A DNA stretch of 64,000 nucleotides from Pseudomonadota bacterium (GTDB lineage Bacteria > Pseudomonadota > Gammaproteobacteria > Steroidobacterales > Steroidobacteraceae), in the NCBI GenBank assembly GCA_037200975.1, contig JBBCGI010000001.1, positions 3,038,001 to 3,102,000 on the forward strand, written 5' to 3'. Positions 43,728 to 50,905 of the stretch are shown here, in pieces. Both the position numbers and the translations under genes were made by a program. The first letter of the stretch is position 1; each line of letters starts with the position of its first letter. The notes beneath the pieces were generated by a model. The model searched no databases. It saw only the letters and a program-made list of their open reading frames with translations, and was not told the DNA's origin.

Positions 43728-44885
43728 ATGGATCGCGAACAAGGCATCAAACTCATGCAGGACCTTCTGCGTCGCGTCGTCGACAAGAAGGCTTCCGACC
43801 TGTTCATCACGGCGGGCTTCCCGCCGGCGATCAAAATCGACGGCGAAGTGCGCCCGCAGTCCGAACGTGCCCTGACCGCCGAGCAGTCGGCCGTACTGGT
43901 CCGCGCGATCATGAACGATCGCCAGACCAAGGAATTCGACGCCACCAAGGAATGCAATTTCGCGATCGCGCCGCCGGGCATCGGCCGCTTCCGCGTCAAC
44001 ACCTTCGTGCAGCAGGGTCAGACCGGCTGCGTCATTCGCCTCATCAATTCCAAGATTCCGACGCTCGAAGAGCTCGAACTGCCGCCGGTGCTCAAAGAGG
44101 TGGTGCTGTCCAAGCGCGGCCTCGTGATCCTGGTCGGCGGCACCGGTTCGGGTAAATCGACCTCGCTGGCCGCGATGGTGGGTTACCGCAACGAGAAAAC
44201 CCGCGGGCACATCGTGACCATCGAAGATCCGGTGGAATACGTGCACCAGCACAAGGGCTGCGTGATCACACACCGCGAAGTGGGCGTGGATACCGACAAC
44301 TGGCATGCGGCGCTCAAGAACACGCTGCGCCAGGCGCCCGACGTCATCCTCATCGGCGAAATCCGCGACCGCGAGACGATGGAATACGGCATCCAGTTCG
44401 CCGAGACCGGCCACCTCGTGTTGGCCACCCTCCATGCGAACAGCTCCAACCAGGCGCTCGACCGCATCATCAACTTCTTCCCCGACGAGCGCCGCGAACA
44501 GCTGCTGATGGATCTGTCGCTGAACATCCGCGCGCTGGTCTCGCAACGTCTCGTGCCGCGCGAATCCGGCTCGGGCCGCATCGCCGCGATGGAGATCATG
44601 CTGAATTCGCCGCTGATCCAGGACCTGATCTTCAAAGGCAAGGTGCAGGAGATCAAGGATGTCATGTCGCGCTCTACGCGCGTCGGCATGAAGACCTTCG
44701 ACCAGGCGTTGTACGACCTCTACGAAGCGGGTTTCATCTCGTACGAAGACGCGTTGCGTAACGCGGATTCGAAGAACGAATTGCGCCTGCGCATCAAGCT
44801 CGAGAGCAAACGCGAAGTGAAGAACCTCGACGACGGTGGCACGCTCAGCATGGTCGACGAAGAACAACAGGGCCGTTCGTTCTAA
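43728..44885 (+). CDS. pilU: PilT-like retraction ATPase PilU
   Basis: A 385-residue ATPase with Walker A GGTGSGKST, Asp box TIEDPVEYVHQ, Walker B DVILIGEIRDRET and His box LATLHANSS. It has LNSPLIQDLIFKGK where PilT has AIRNLIRE, and a C-terminal extension of about 40 residues, as in PilU. PilU boosts PilT-driven retraction and depends on PilT in known systems. AAGGAG precedes ATG. It ends exactly one base before the third ATPase. Confidence 0.93.
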   Translation: MDREQGIKLMQDLLRRVVDKKASDLFITAGFPPAIKIDGEVRPQSERALTAEQSAVLVRAIMNDRQTKEFDATKECNFAIAPPGIGRFRVNTFVQQGQTGCVIRLINSKIPTLEELELPPVLKEVVLSKRGLVILVGGTGSGKSTSLAAMVGYRNEKTRGHIVTIEDPVEYVHQHKGCVITHREVGVDTDNWHAALKNTLRQAPDVILIGEIRDRETMEYGIQFAETGHLVLATLHANSSNQALDRIINFFPDERREQLLMDLSLNIRALVSQRLVPRESGSGRIAAMEIMLNSPLIQDLIFKGKVQEIKDVMSRSTRVGMKTFDQALYDLYEAGFISYEDALRNADSKNELRLRIKLESKREVKNLDDGGTLSMVDEEQQGRSF

Positions 44886-46049
44886 ATGGCCGAATCGAAG
44901 CGCAGCAAGGTGGACGTGGCGGCCGCCGTCAACGAAGAGCTCGAAGAGACGCTCAAGGCCAAGCACTCGACCGGCGACAACGCGCCGATGGTGCTCAACA
45001 CGCGTCCGCTGTTCAAACTCATGGTGGAGCGCAAGGCCAGCGACCTGTTCTTCACGTCGAATTCGCCTATCAAGGTCAAGATCGAAGGCGCGATCCTGCC
45101 GATCAACAAGCAGGTGCTGACGCCCGAGACCGTGCGCCAGGCGGCCTATGGCCTCATGACGCCCGACCAGCTAGAAAGCTTCAAGCGCGAGCTCGAAATC
45201 GACTTCGCGATCTCCGAGCCCGGCCTCGGGCGCTTCCGCGTCAACGTTTTCTACCAGCGCGGTTACCCCGCGATGGTGCTGCGCTACATCAGCGCCGACA
45301 TGCCCAAGCTCGACCAGCTCGGCCTGCCCGACATGTTCAAGGACCTCATCATGATGAAGCGCGGGCTCATCCTGATGGTCGGCGCCACCGGCTCGGGCAA
45401 ATCCACTTCCATCGCGGCGATGATCAATCATCGCAACGAAACCTCCTCGGATCACATCGTCACGATCGAAGATCCGATCGAGTTCCTGCATACCAACAAG
45501 CGCTCCATCGTCAACCAGCGCGAAGTGGGGCTCGACACCAAGAGTTTTGCTCGCGCGTTGCGCGGCGTGATGCGCGCGGCCCCCGACGTCATCCTGATCG
45601 GAGAAATCCGCGACAAGGAGACGATGGAGGCCGCGATCAACCTTTCCGGCACAGGTCATCTCGTCCTATCCACCCTGCACGCGAACAACAGCGCCGAGAC
45701 GCTGGATCGCATCATCAACATGTTCCCGCAGGACCAGCACAAGCAGATCTTCCTCGATCTCTCGCAATACCTGCGCGCCATCTGCTCGCAGCGCCTGGTC
45801 GTGACCAAGGAAGGCAAGCGCATCGCGGCCATCGAGGTCATGTTGAACACGCCTTACGTCACGGAGCTCGTGAAGAAAGGCGACGTCAGCGCGATCAAGG
45901 AAGCCATCGTCGCGAGCTCCGAGCGCGGCGTGCAGAGCTTCGATGTGGCGCTGCTGAATCTCTACAAGCAGAACCGCATCGATCTGGAAGAAGCGCTCAC
46001 CAACGCCGATTCGCGCTCGAACCTGGAAGCCAAGATCAACTTCGGCTGA
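44886..46049 (+). CDS. third PilT/PilU-type ATPase
   Basis: A 387-residue paralogue directly abutting pilU (TAAATG). Walker A is GATGSGKST, Asp box TIEDPIEFLHT, Walker B DVILIGEIRDKET and His box LSTLHANNS. The AIRNLIRE site reads LNTPYVTELVKKGD, so it groups with PilU. About 45 extra residues, mostly acidic and Lys-rich, precede the usual N-terminal domain. All ATPase motifs are intact, so it should be active. Its role beside PilT and PilU is open: a second accessory motor or a condition-specific form. Alternative reading: it is the orthologue of PilU and the middle gene is the extra copy. Confidence 0.9.
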   Translation: MAESKRSKVDVAAAVNEELEETLKAKHSTGDNAPMVLNTRPLFKLMVERKASDLFFTSNSPIKVKIEGAILPINKQVLTPETVRQAAYGLMTPDQLESFKRELEIDFAISEPGLGRFRVNVFYQRGYPAMVLRYISADMPKLDQLGLPDMFKDLIMMKRGLILMVGATGSGKSTSIAAMINHRNETSSDHIVTIEDPIEFLHTNKRSIVNQREVGLDTKSFARALRGVMRAAPDVILIGEIRDKETMEAAINLSGTGHLVLSTLHANNSAETLDRIINMFPQDQHKQIFLDLSQYLRAICSQRLVVTKEGKRIAAIEVMLNTPYVTELVKKGDVSAIKEAIVASSERGVQSFDVALLNLYKQNRIDLEEALTNADSRSNLEAKINFG

Positions 46050-46081
46050 TCCCGGCCGAGTGGCTTTCCGACGAACGGTGC

Positions 46082-46109
46082 TTGACACCGGCATATTCGC
46101 GCCTAGAAT
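46082..46109 (+). promoter_or_regulatory. sigma-70-like promoter
   Basis: TTGACA at 46082-46087 and TAGAAT at 46104-46109, spacer 16 bases. Both boxes match the consensus closely. The start should be near 46116-46118, at the head of the hairpin-rich region leading to the tRNA-like element. Confidence 0.65.
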
Positions 46110-46116
46110 GCGCGCC

Positions 46117-46345
46117 CCTATGCATCCTAACTACCAATTCAGTTTGCCCCGCACCACGTTTGTCGCGGGTACGGCGCCGATTCTGCCGAATCGGCGTGCC
46201 GTCCCGGCGTGCGCGCTCGCCGGCGAACCCGATTCGAGAACCGGAAGCTAGCTCTTCGATGCAACGGAGAGCGGCTTTGGGCAGCTCTCCGCAAGGCACT
46301 CCACACGAGGCCCCGGTCAGCTGCCGCTGATTCGGGGCCTTCAGC
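46117..46345 (+). ncRNA. candidate hairpin-rich transcript upstream of the tRNA-like element
   Basis: Four hairpins follow the promoter: CCCGC/GCGGG (46148-46169); a 9-bp stem CGCCGATTC/GAATCGGCG (46175-46196) extended outward by ACGG/CCGT; CGGAGAGC/GCTCTCCG (46265-46291); and a two-part stem AGGCCCCG/CGGGGCCT enclosing TCAGC/GCTGA (46308-46340). The second and fourth share a TGCC tetraloop. An ATG at 46120, almost at the predicted start, opens a 43-residue frame (begins MHPNYQFSLP), which could be a leaderless peptide. No T-run follows, so the transcript may continue into the tRNA-like element. Confidence 0.35.
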
Positions 46346-46507
46346 GTTTCAGGCCCCAACTATTCGGTGCGACGTGTGAGCGGCGCGCCGTCAGGAGGTC
46401 TTTGTCCGCGTTTTCTCGCAGCGGTCCGGCGTCACAGCCGGCTGGCGCGCTCTTGCCTGGCAGCAGTCGCAGGTGCGTGTACCGCGAACGAATGGGGCGA
46501 TAACCAC

Positions 46508-46581
46508 AACAAGTTAGCTCAGTTGGATAGAGCAGGAGGTTGTGTTCCTCCCTGTCGCGGGTTCGATTCCCGCGCTTGCCA
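46508..46581 (+). tRNA. tRNA-His-like element, probably a pseudo-tRNA
   Basis: A cloverleaf can be drawn. D-arm GCTC/GAGC with a normal loop (AGTTGGATA), anticodon stem GGAGG/CCTCC with loop TTGTGTT and anticodon GTG (46542-46544, His), five-base variable loop, and T-arm GCGGG/CCCGC with loop TTCGATT. Two things are wrong for a working tRNA: position 37 is T, where a purine is expected, and the acceptor pairs only at positions 3-7 (AACAAGT with GCTTGCC), with two A:C mismatches at the end. There is no G-1:C73 His identity pair. A CCA at 46579-46581 fits only if the acceptor stem is shortened. It lies about 300 bases before slipin and rtcB, so a decoy or substrate for RNA repair is more likely than decoding. 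Confidence 0.65.
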
Positions 46582-46879
46582 AGTGCAGAACTGGTGTTGT
46601 TGAAACGATGAGGCGGGGCTTGCCCCGCATCGAGGTGACCTGGCGTGGATGGCCACGCAGCGCGCCCGGAGCCCTGAGCCGCGTGGCGTGTGTTGCATTC
46701 GATCTGTCGAACGCCCGGAAGAGGCGCGCCGCCCCGCGGAGCGCGCCGCCGGGCTAACTACAGGGACGGCGCAGCACAGCTCGCGGACCGCGCCGGGGGT
46801 GTGGGCACCACCTCGACCTGTTGGATACCGCCGCGGCAATGGGGCCGCGGCGGTGAGGTGGAAGGCAAGGAGAATGACA
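46582..46879 (+). promoter_or_regulatory. strongly folded leader of the slipin-rtcB operon
   Basis: No convincing gene, but several stems: GCGGGG-CTTG-CCCCGC (46613-46628), GCGTGG-ATGG-CCACGC (46643-46658) and an 11-bp stem ACCGCCGCGGC/GCCGCGGCGGT (46827-46854) closed further by CCACCTC (46808-46814) with GAGGTGG (46855-46861). The last ends just before the AAGGAG site of the slipin gene, so its folding could control ribosome access. Confidence 0.45.
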
Positions 46880-48004
46880 ATGTGGATGTTGAAGCGAATG
46901 AAGGTGGCCCTGTACGAGCGGGCGTTGGTGTATCGCGACCGCGATCTGGAGCGCGTCCTCGGCCCCGGCAAGTACTGGCTCGTCGGCCGTAACCTCGGGG
47001 TGCAGGTTTATGACGTCGGCAAGGTGGAGCTCGAGCTCGCGCGCGCCGACGTGTTGCTGGCCGAGTCGCGTGGATTGCTCGAGCCGTACGTGCAGATCGT
47101 CGAGCTGGGCGACCGCGAGGTCGGCATCGTCTACAAGAACGAGCGCCTGAGCGGCGTGCTCGCGCCGGGCACGCGTCAGTGGTACTGGCGCGGTGCGACG
47201 AACGTGCGCGTGGAAGTTCGCGACATCGCGAATGAATACACGCTCGACGCGAACACCGCGCGCGTCCTGACGCGTGCGAAGAACGCCGCGGGCGTAAGTG
47301 AGGCGATCGGCATGGTCGAAGTCCCGGATACCTCCGTGGGTCTCATGATCGTCGACGGCGAGCTGCGCGCGGTATTGAAGCCCGGTCTGTCGGCGTACTG
47401 GAAGTACCAGCGCGCGCTGCGCGTGGAGCTCGTGGATCTGCGTTTGCAGACGATGGAGGTCTCGGGCCAGGAGATCCTGACGCGCGACAAGGTGAGCCTG
47501 CGCGTGAACCTGACCGCGTTGTGGCAGGTGACGGACGCGGTGAAGGCGCGCGCAACGGTCAGCAACTTCGTGGACTACGTCTACAAGGAGCTGCAGTTCG
47601 CGCTGCGTGAGGCGGTCGGCACGCGCACGTTGGACGAGTTGCTGTCCGACAAGGGTGCGATCGACCGCGAGGTCGCGATGTCGACGGCGAAGCTCGAGGC
47701 GAGCGGTCTCGCGGTGCGCTCGGTGGGTGTGAAGGATGTGATCCTGCCGGGCGAGATGAAGGCCATCCTCAACCAGGTGGTCGAGGCGGAGAAGGTGGCG
47801 CAGGCCAACCTGATCCGCCGCCGCGAAGAGACGGCGGCGACGCGTTCGTTGCTGAACACGGCGCGCCTCATGGACGAGAACCGCACCTTGCTGCGCCTGA
47901 AGGAGCTCGAGACGCTCGAGAAGGTGACCGAGAAGATCGACAAGTTGACGGTCTTCGGTGGTCTCGAAGGTGTGATGAAGGACCTGGTCCGCATCGCGCC
48001 GTGA
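46880..48004 (+). CDS. slipin (SPFH/band 7 protein)
   Basis: A 374-residue SPFH-domain protein. The N-terminus (MLKRMKVALYERALVYRD) is basic and not clearly membrane-spanning. Two tandem barrel-like parts carry the sequences VLGPGKYWLVG and VLAPGTRQWYW; then an SPFH core (QEILTRDKVSLRVNLTALWQV, DYVYKELQFALREAVGTRTLDELL) and a helical tail (EAEKVAQANLIRRREETAATRSLLNTARLM). This form is known next to RtcB in bacteria and may be a scaffold for RNA repair. ATG 46880 is chosen because AAGGAG lies seven bases upstream; ATG 46874 is too close. Followed by rtcB after a hairpin. Confidence 0.85.
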   Translation: MWMLKRMKVALYERALVYRDRDLERVLGPGKYWLVGRNLGVQVYDVGKVELELARADVLLAESRGLLEPYVQIVELGDREVGIVYKNERLSGVLAPGTRQWYWRGATNVRVEVRDIANEYTLDANTARVLTRAKNAAGVSEAIGMVEVPDTSVGLMIVDGELRAVLKPGLSAYWKYQRALRVELVDLRLQTMEVSGQEILTRDKVSLRVNLTALWQVTDAVKARATVSNFVDYVYKELQFALREAVGTRTLDELLSDKGAIDREVAMSTAKLEASGLAVRSVGVKDVILPGEMKAILNQVVEAEKVAQANLIRRREETAATRSLLNTARLMDENRTLLRLKELETLEKVTEKIDKLTVFGGLEGVMKDLVRIAP

Positions 48005-48015
48005 AGCAAAGGAAA

Positions 48016-48049
48016 ACCGGCGGGCCGTGCTTGAGACGGGCCCGCCGGT
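48016..48049 (+). other. intercistronic hairpin between slipin and rtcB
   Basis: An 11-bp GC-rich stem, ACCGGCGGGCC with GGCCCGCCGGT, and a 12-base loop. No T-run follows, so it is more likely an RNA-stability or processing element than a full terminator. Confidence 0.6.
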
Positions 48050-48067
48050 GAGTACTCTTGAATACGA

Positions 48068-49303
48068 ATGGTGAAGGATATGAACGAGAAGAACTACGAA
48101 GTATTGAACGTCGAAGGCGGACGCCACGTGAAGATGTGGACGCGCGGCGTGCCGGTAGATGAACAGGCGAAGACGCAGCTCGCGAACATCGCGCGCATGC
48201 CGTTCGTGCACTCGCACCTGGCCGTGATGCCGGACGTGCACGTGGGCAAGGGCGCGACCGTGGGCTCGGTGATCGCAACGCAGGGCGCGATCATCCCCGC
48301 CGCGGTCGGTGTCGATATCGGCTGCGGCATGATGGCGGTGCAGACGACCTTGCAGGCCAAGGACCTGCCGGAGTCGCTGGCCACGCTGCGTTCGCGCATC
48401 GAGCGCGCGGTGCCGCACGGCTCGGTGAAGACGCGTGGCCACAACGACCGCGGTTCCTGGGGAACGGCGCCGGAAGCGGTGCTGTCGCGCTGGGGCGCAT
48501 TGAGCGAGCGCTGCAGCCGCATCGTGCAGAAGTATCCGAAGCTCAAGCCCAAGGAGCCGCAGAAGCAGTTGGGAACGCTGGGCGGCGGTAACCACTTCAT
48601 CGAGGTCTGTCTCGACACCGACCAGACCGTGTGGGTGATGCTGCACTCCGGGTCGCGCGGCATCGGCAATCTGATCGGTCAGATCTTCATCGAATTGGCG
48701 CGGGCGGACATGCAGAAGCACTTCATCAACCTGCCCGACCGGGATCTGGCGTACCTCGTCGAGGGGACGGAGCACTTCGACGACTACGTCGAGGCGATGA
48801 CCTGGGCACAGGACTACGCGGCGGAAAATCGCCGCGCGATGATGGACGCCGTGTTGCGCGTGCTGCGTGAGGAGCTGCGTCCGTTTGCGATGGGTGAGGT
48901 GGCGGTGAACTGCCACCACAACTACTGCACGCGCGAGCGCCACTTCGACGCGGATCTCATCGTGACCCGCAAGGGCGCGGTGAGTGCGAAGGCGGGCGAG
49001 CTGGGAATCATCCCGGGTTCCATGGGCGCGCGTTCGTACATCGTGCGCGGCCTGGGGAACGCCGAGAGTTTCTCGAGCTGCAGCCACGGCGCGGGCCGCG
49101 TGATGTCGCGCACGCAGGCGCGTGCACGGTTCACGGTGGCCGACCACGAGGCGGCGACCGCGGGCGTCGAATGCCGCAAGGACAAGGACGTCATCGACGA
49201 AACGCCGGCCGCGTACAAGGACATCGACGCGGTGATGGAAGCACAACGCGATCTCGTCGAGATCGCGTACACCCTCAAGCAGGTGGTCTGCGTGAAGGGT
49301 TGA
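48068..49303 (+). CDS. rtcB: RNA-splicing ligase RtcB
   Basis: A 411-residue RtcB ligase of the bacterial RtcB1-like length. Metal and GTP site motifs are in place: GVDIGCGMMAV with the metal Cys, GTLGGGNHFIEV, and SCSHGAGRVMSR with the His (about residue 340) that takes GMP. RtcB joins 2',3'-cyclic phosphate or 3'-phosphate ends to 5'-OH ends and repairs cleaved tRNAs and rRNA. No rtcA (cyclase) or rtcR (activator) is in the window. ATG 48068 is used; ATG 48080 is possible but has its purine-rich stretch too close. A strong terminator follows eight bases after the stop. Confidence 0.97.
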   Translation: MVKDMNEKNYEVLNVEGGRHVKMWTRGVPVDEQAKTQLANIARMPFVHSHLAVMPDVHVGKGATVGSVIATQGAIIPAAVGVDIGCGMMAVQTTLQAKDLPESLATLRSRIERAVPHGSVKTRGHNDRGSWGTAPEAVLSRWGALSERCSRIVQKYPKLKPKEPQKQLGTLGGGNHFIEVCLDTDQTVWVMLHSGSRGIGNLIGQIFIELARADMQKHFINLPDRDLAYLVEGTEHFDDYVEAMTWAQDYAAENRRAMMDAVLRVLREELRPFAMGEVAVNCHHNYCTRERHFDADLIVTRKGAVSAKAGELGIIPGSMGARSYIVRGLGNAESFSSCSHGAGRVMSRTQARARFTVADHEAATAGVECRKDKDVIDETPAAYKDIDAVMEAQRDLVEIAYTLKQVVCVKG

Positions 49304-49310
49304 AGAGCAG

Positions 49311-49338
49311 GGCGCCTCCCGATGGGAGGCGCCTTTTT
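49311..49338 (+). terminator. intrinsic terminator of the slipin-rtcB operon
   Basis: A 10-bp stem, GGCGCCTCCC with GGGAGGCGCC, three-base loop GAT and TTTTTATTT. Confidence 0.95.
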
Positions 49339-49343
49339 ATTTC

Positions 49344-49958
49344 TTACAGCGGAACGGCGTCGTCGGTGTTGAGCGTGAGTTCGGCGACTTCGGCGGCCGT
49401 CTTCGCCTGCCAGTTCTCGAGCCCTTTCAGCCGCGCTGCGTTCCAGCGGTCACCGAAGGCCGTGAAATAGGCGTCGGCGTCCGCGGACTTCTGCACGAAT
49501 CGATCCGTCGCCTTCAGCCATTTCTGGAAGTCCGGGCTGTTGATCCGGTATTCGGAGGTACCGGAGGCGCGAATCGGCCGCAGCTGCAGGCCATTGCCGT
49601 AGATGAAACGCAGCAGCACGTAGTAACGCTTGCCGGCTTCGACGTTGGCTTCCATGTAATGCCAGCCGAACGCCGACGCCAGCATGTGTTTGCCGGGCGG
49701 CAACGTGATCACCGACTTGCTGCGCCAGGAAGAAACGTTGAGCAGCGTGAGCTGCTCGCCTTCGATCCTGTAGATGCCCACCGGGAACATGCCCTGGATC
49801 TTGTTGATGGGCTCGAGAAAGACGATCTGCGCCTGGTCGGCCGGTGGCGCGGGAATGGAGAAGTTCGGCACTTCGACGAACGGTGGTGGCGGTGGGTCGG
49901 CGGCGCGAACCACGAGTGGCAAAACCAGCGCCAGGACCAGCGTGAGACGATGAAACAT
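49344..49958 (-). CDS. DUF2846-like exported protein
   Basis: A 204-residue protein with a signal peptide (residues 1-19, ending VVRAA), a Pro-rich linker, and a domain that matches DUF2846: AQIVFLEPINKIQGMFPVGIYRIEGE, ITLPPGKHMLASAFG and GKRYYVLLRF. The fold is probably a small beta sandwich; function unknown. No lipobox. It follows pyrK on the minus strand after 27 bases but is likely unrelated to pyrimidine synthesis. It converges with rtcB at the terminator. Confidence 0.7.
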   Translation of the reverse strand: MFHRLTLVLALVLPLVVRAADPPPPPFVEVPNFSIPAPPADQAQIVFLEPINKIQGMFPVGIYRIEGEQLTLLNVSSWRSKSVITLPPGKHMLASAFGWHYMEANVEAGKRYYVLLRFIYGNGLQLRPIRASGTSEYRINSPDFQKWLKATDRFVQKSADADAYFTAFGDRWNAARLKGLENWQAKTAAEVAELTLNTDDAVPL

Positions 49959-49984
49959 TCTTCCCCCTCAAATCTTTTTGTTTG

Positions 49985-50905
49985 TCAGCCGAATACCGCG
50001 CGCGAATCGAACACCGGGCCATCCACGCACACGCGCTTCATCGCGGGCCCATCGGGTGTGTTCACCTTCACCGTGCAGCCCGCGCAGCCGCCCACCGCGC
50101 AGGCCATGAATTCCTCGAGCGACACCTGGCAGGGCACGCCGTGTTTCGCCGCGACCTTCGCCACGGCTTCGAGCATCGGCGTCGGGCCGCAGGAGAAGAT
50201 TTCGACTTCGGCCTTCGCCGCGTCATCGAGCGAGCCTAACCACTCATCGGCGAGCTGCGTGACGAAGCCGTCGTAGCAGCCGGCGAACCCGGCCTTGCTG
50301 GCGAGGCGGCTCGGAATGCCCCAGCCGTCGAGCAGCGGCATCGCGGCGATGCTGCCCGCGGGAATGCCCGGCACGAGGATCGTGGACGGGCGTGCCTTGA
50401 AGGGAAATGGAATCTCCGAGCCCATCAGCACCAGCGGCTTCCAGGGTTTGCCGGCCTGTTCCATCATCCACTCGGACAGGAACACCATCGGCGGAATGCC
50501 GACGCCACCGCCCACCAGCAGGGAGCGCGGGCGCTTCGGATCGGGACGGAATGGCTGGCCGATGGGGCCGAGCACGCTGATCGTGTCGCCCACGTGGCGC
50601 CGCGACAGCGCGCGTAATCCGGGGCCGACGATCTTGTAAAGGATCTCGATCCAGCCATCGGTCGCGTTGACGCGCTGGATGGACAGCGGGCGTCGCATCG
50701 GCACGTCCGGATCGCAGGTGAGGTGCACGAAGCTGCCGGGCAGCGCGCGCGCGGCGCACTTCGGCGCTGTGATGCGCAATACGAACTGTTCTCCCGGCCA
50801 GGACTCGTGCGAGAGCACGACGCCGTCTTCGAGAAAGATGCTGCCCCGGTGCGCGGGGTGCACGCCGTGTCCGCGGCCGGCCTCTTCGTGCGGCAGGGCG
50901 CTCAT
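49985..50905 (-). CDS. pyrK: dihydroorotate dehydrogenase electron-transfer subunit, PyrK-like
   Basis: A 306-residue flavodoxin-reductase-like protein: FAD-site RRPLSIQR, the NAD-site GGGVGIPPMVFL, the SCGPTPMLEAV loop and a C-terminal [2Fe-2S] cluster with CAVGGCAGC followed by VCVDGPVF. PyrK passes electrons from PyrD type 1B to NAD. Most gammaproteobacteria use a quinone-linked PyrD and have no PyrK; no pyrD lies in this window. ATG 50905 overlaps the pyrB stop by four bases. In P. aeruginosa the pyrC-like gene holds this place. Confidence 0.85.
   Translation of the reverse strand: MSALPHEEAGRGHGVHPAHRGSIFLEDGVVLSHESWPGEQFVLRITAPKCAARALPGSFVHLTCDPDVPMRRPLSIQRVNATDGWIEILYKIVGPGLRALSRRHVGDTISVLGPIGQPFRPDPKRPRSLLVGGGVGIPPMVFLSEWMMEQAGKPWKPLVLMGSEIPFPFKARPSTILVPGIPAGSIAAMPLLDGWGIPSRLASKAGFAGCYDGFVTQLADEWLGSLDDAAKAEVEIFSCGPTPMLEAVAKVAAKHGVPCQVSLEEFMACAVGGCAGCTVKVNTPDGPAMKRVCVDGPVFDSRAVFG

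Noticed and set aside
46443-46456. A possible sigma-54 promoter, TGGCGCGCTCTTGC, before the tRNA-like element
   Set aside because: The -24 to -12 spacing is one base short, which sigma-54 does not tolerate well, and no rtcR-like activator is in the window.
46508-46581. Calling the element an ordinary tRNA-His gene
   Set aside because: U at position 37, two unpaired acceptor positions and no G-1:C73 pair argue against a translating tRNA-His.
46754-49246. An 830-codon open frame on the minus strand across slipin and rtcB
   Set aside because: It is antisense to two genes with intact family motifs; high-GC coding DNA often leaves the opposite strand open. Its translation is His/Arg-rich with no recognisable domain.
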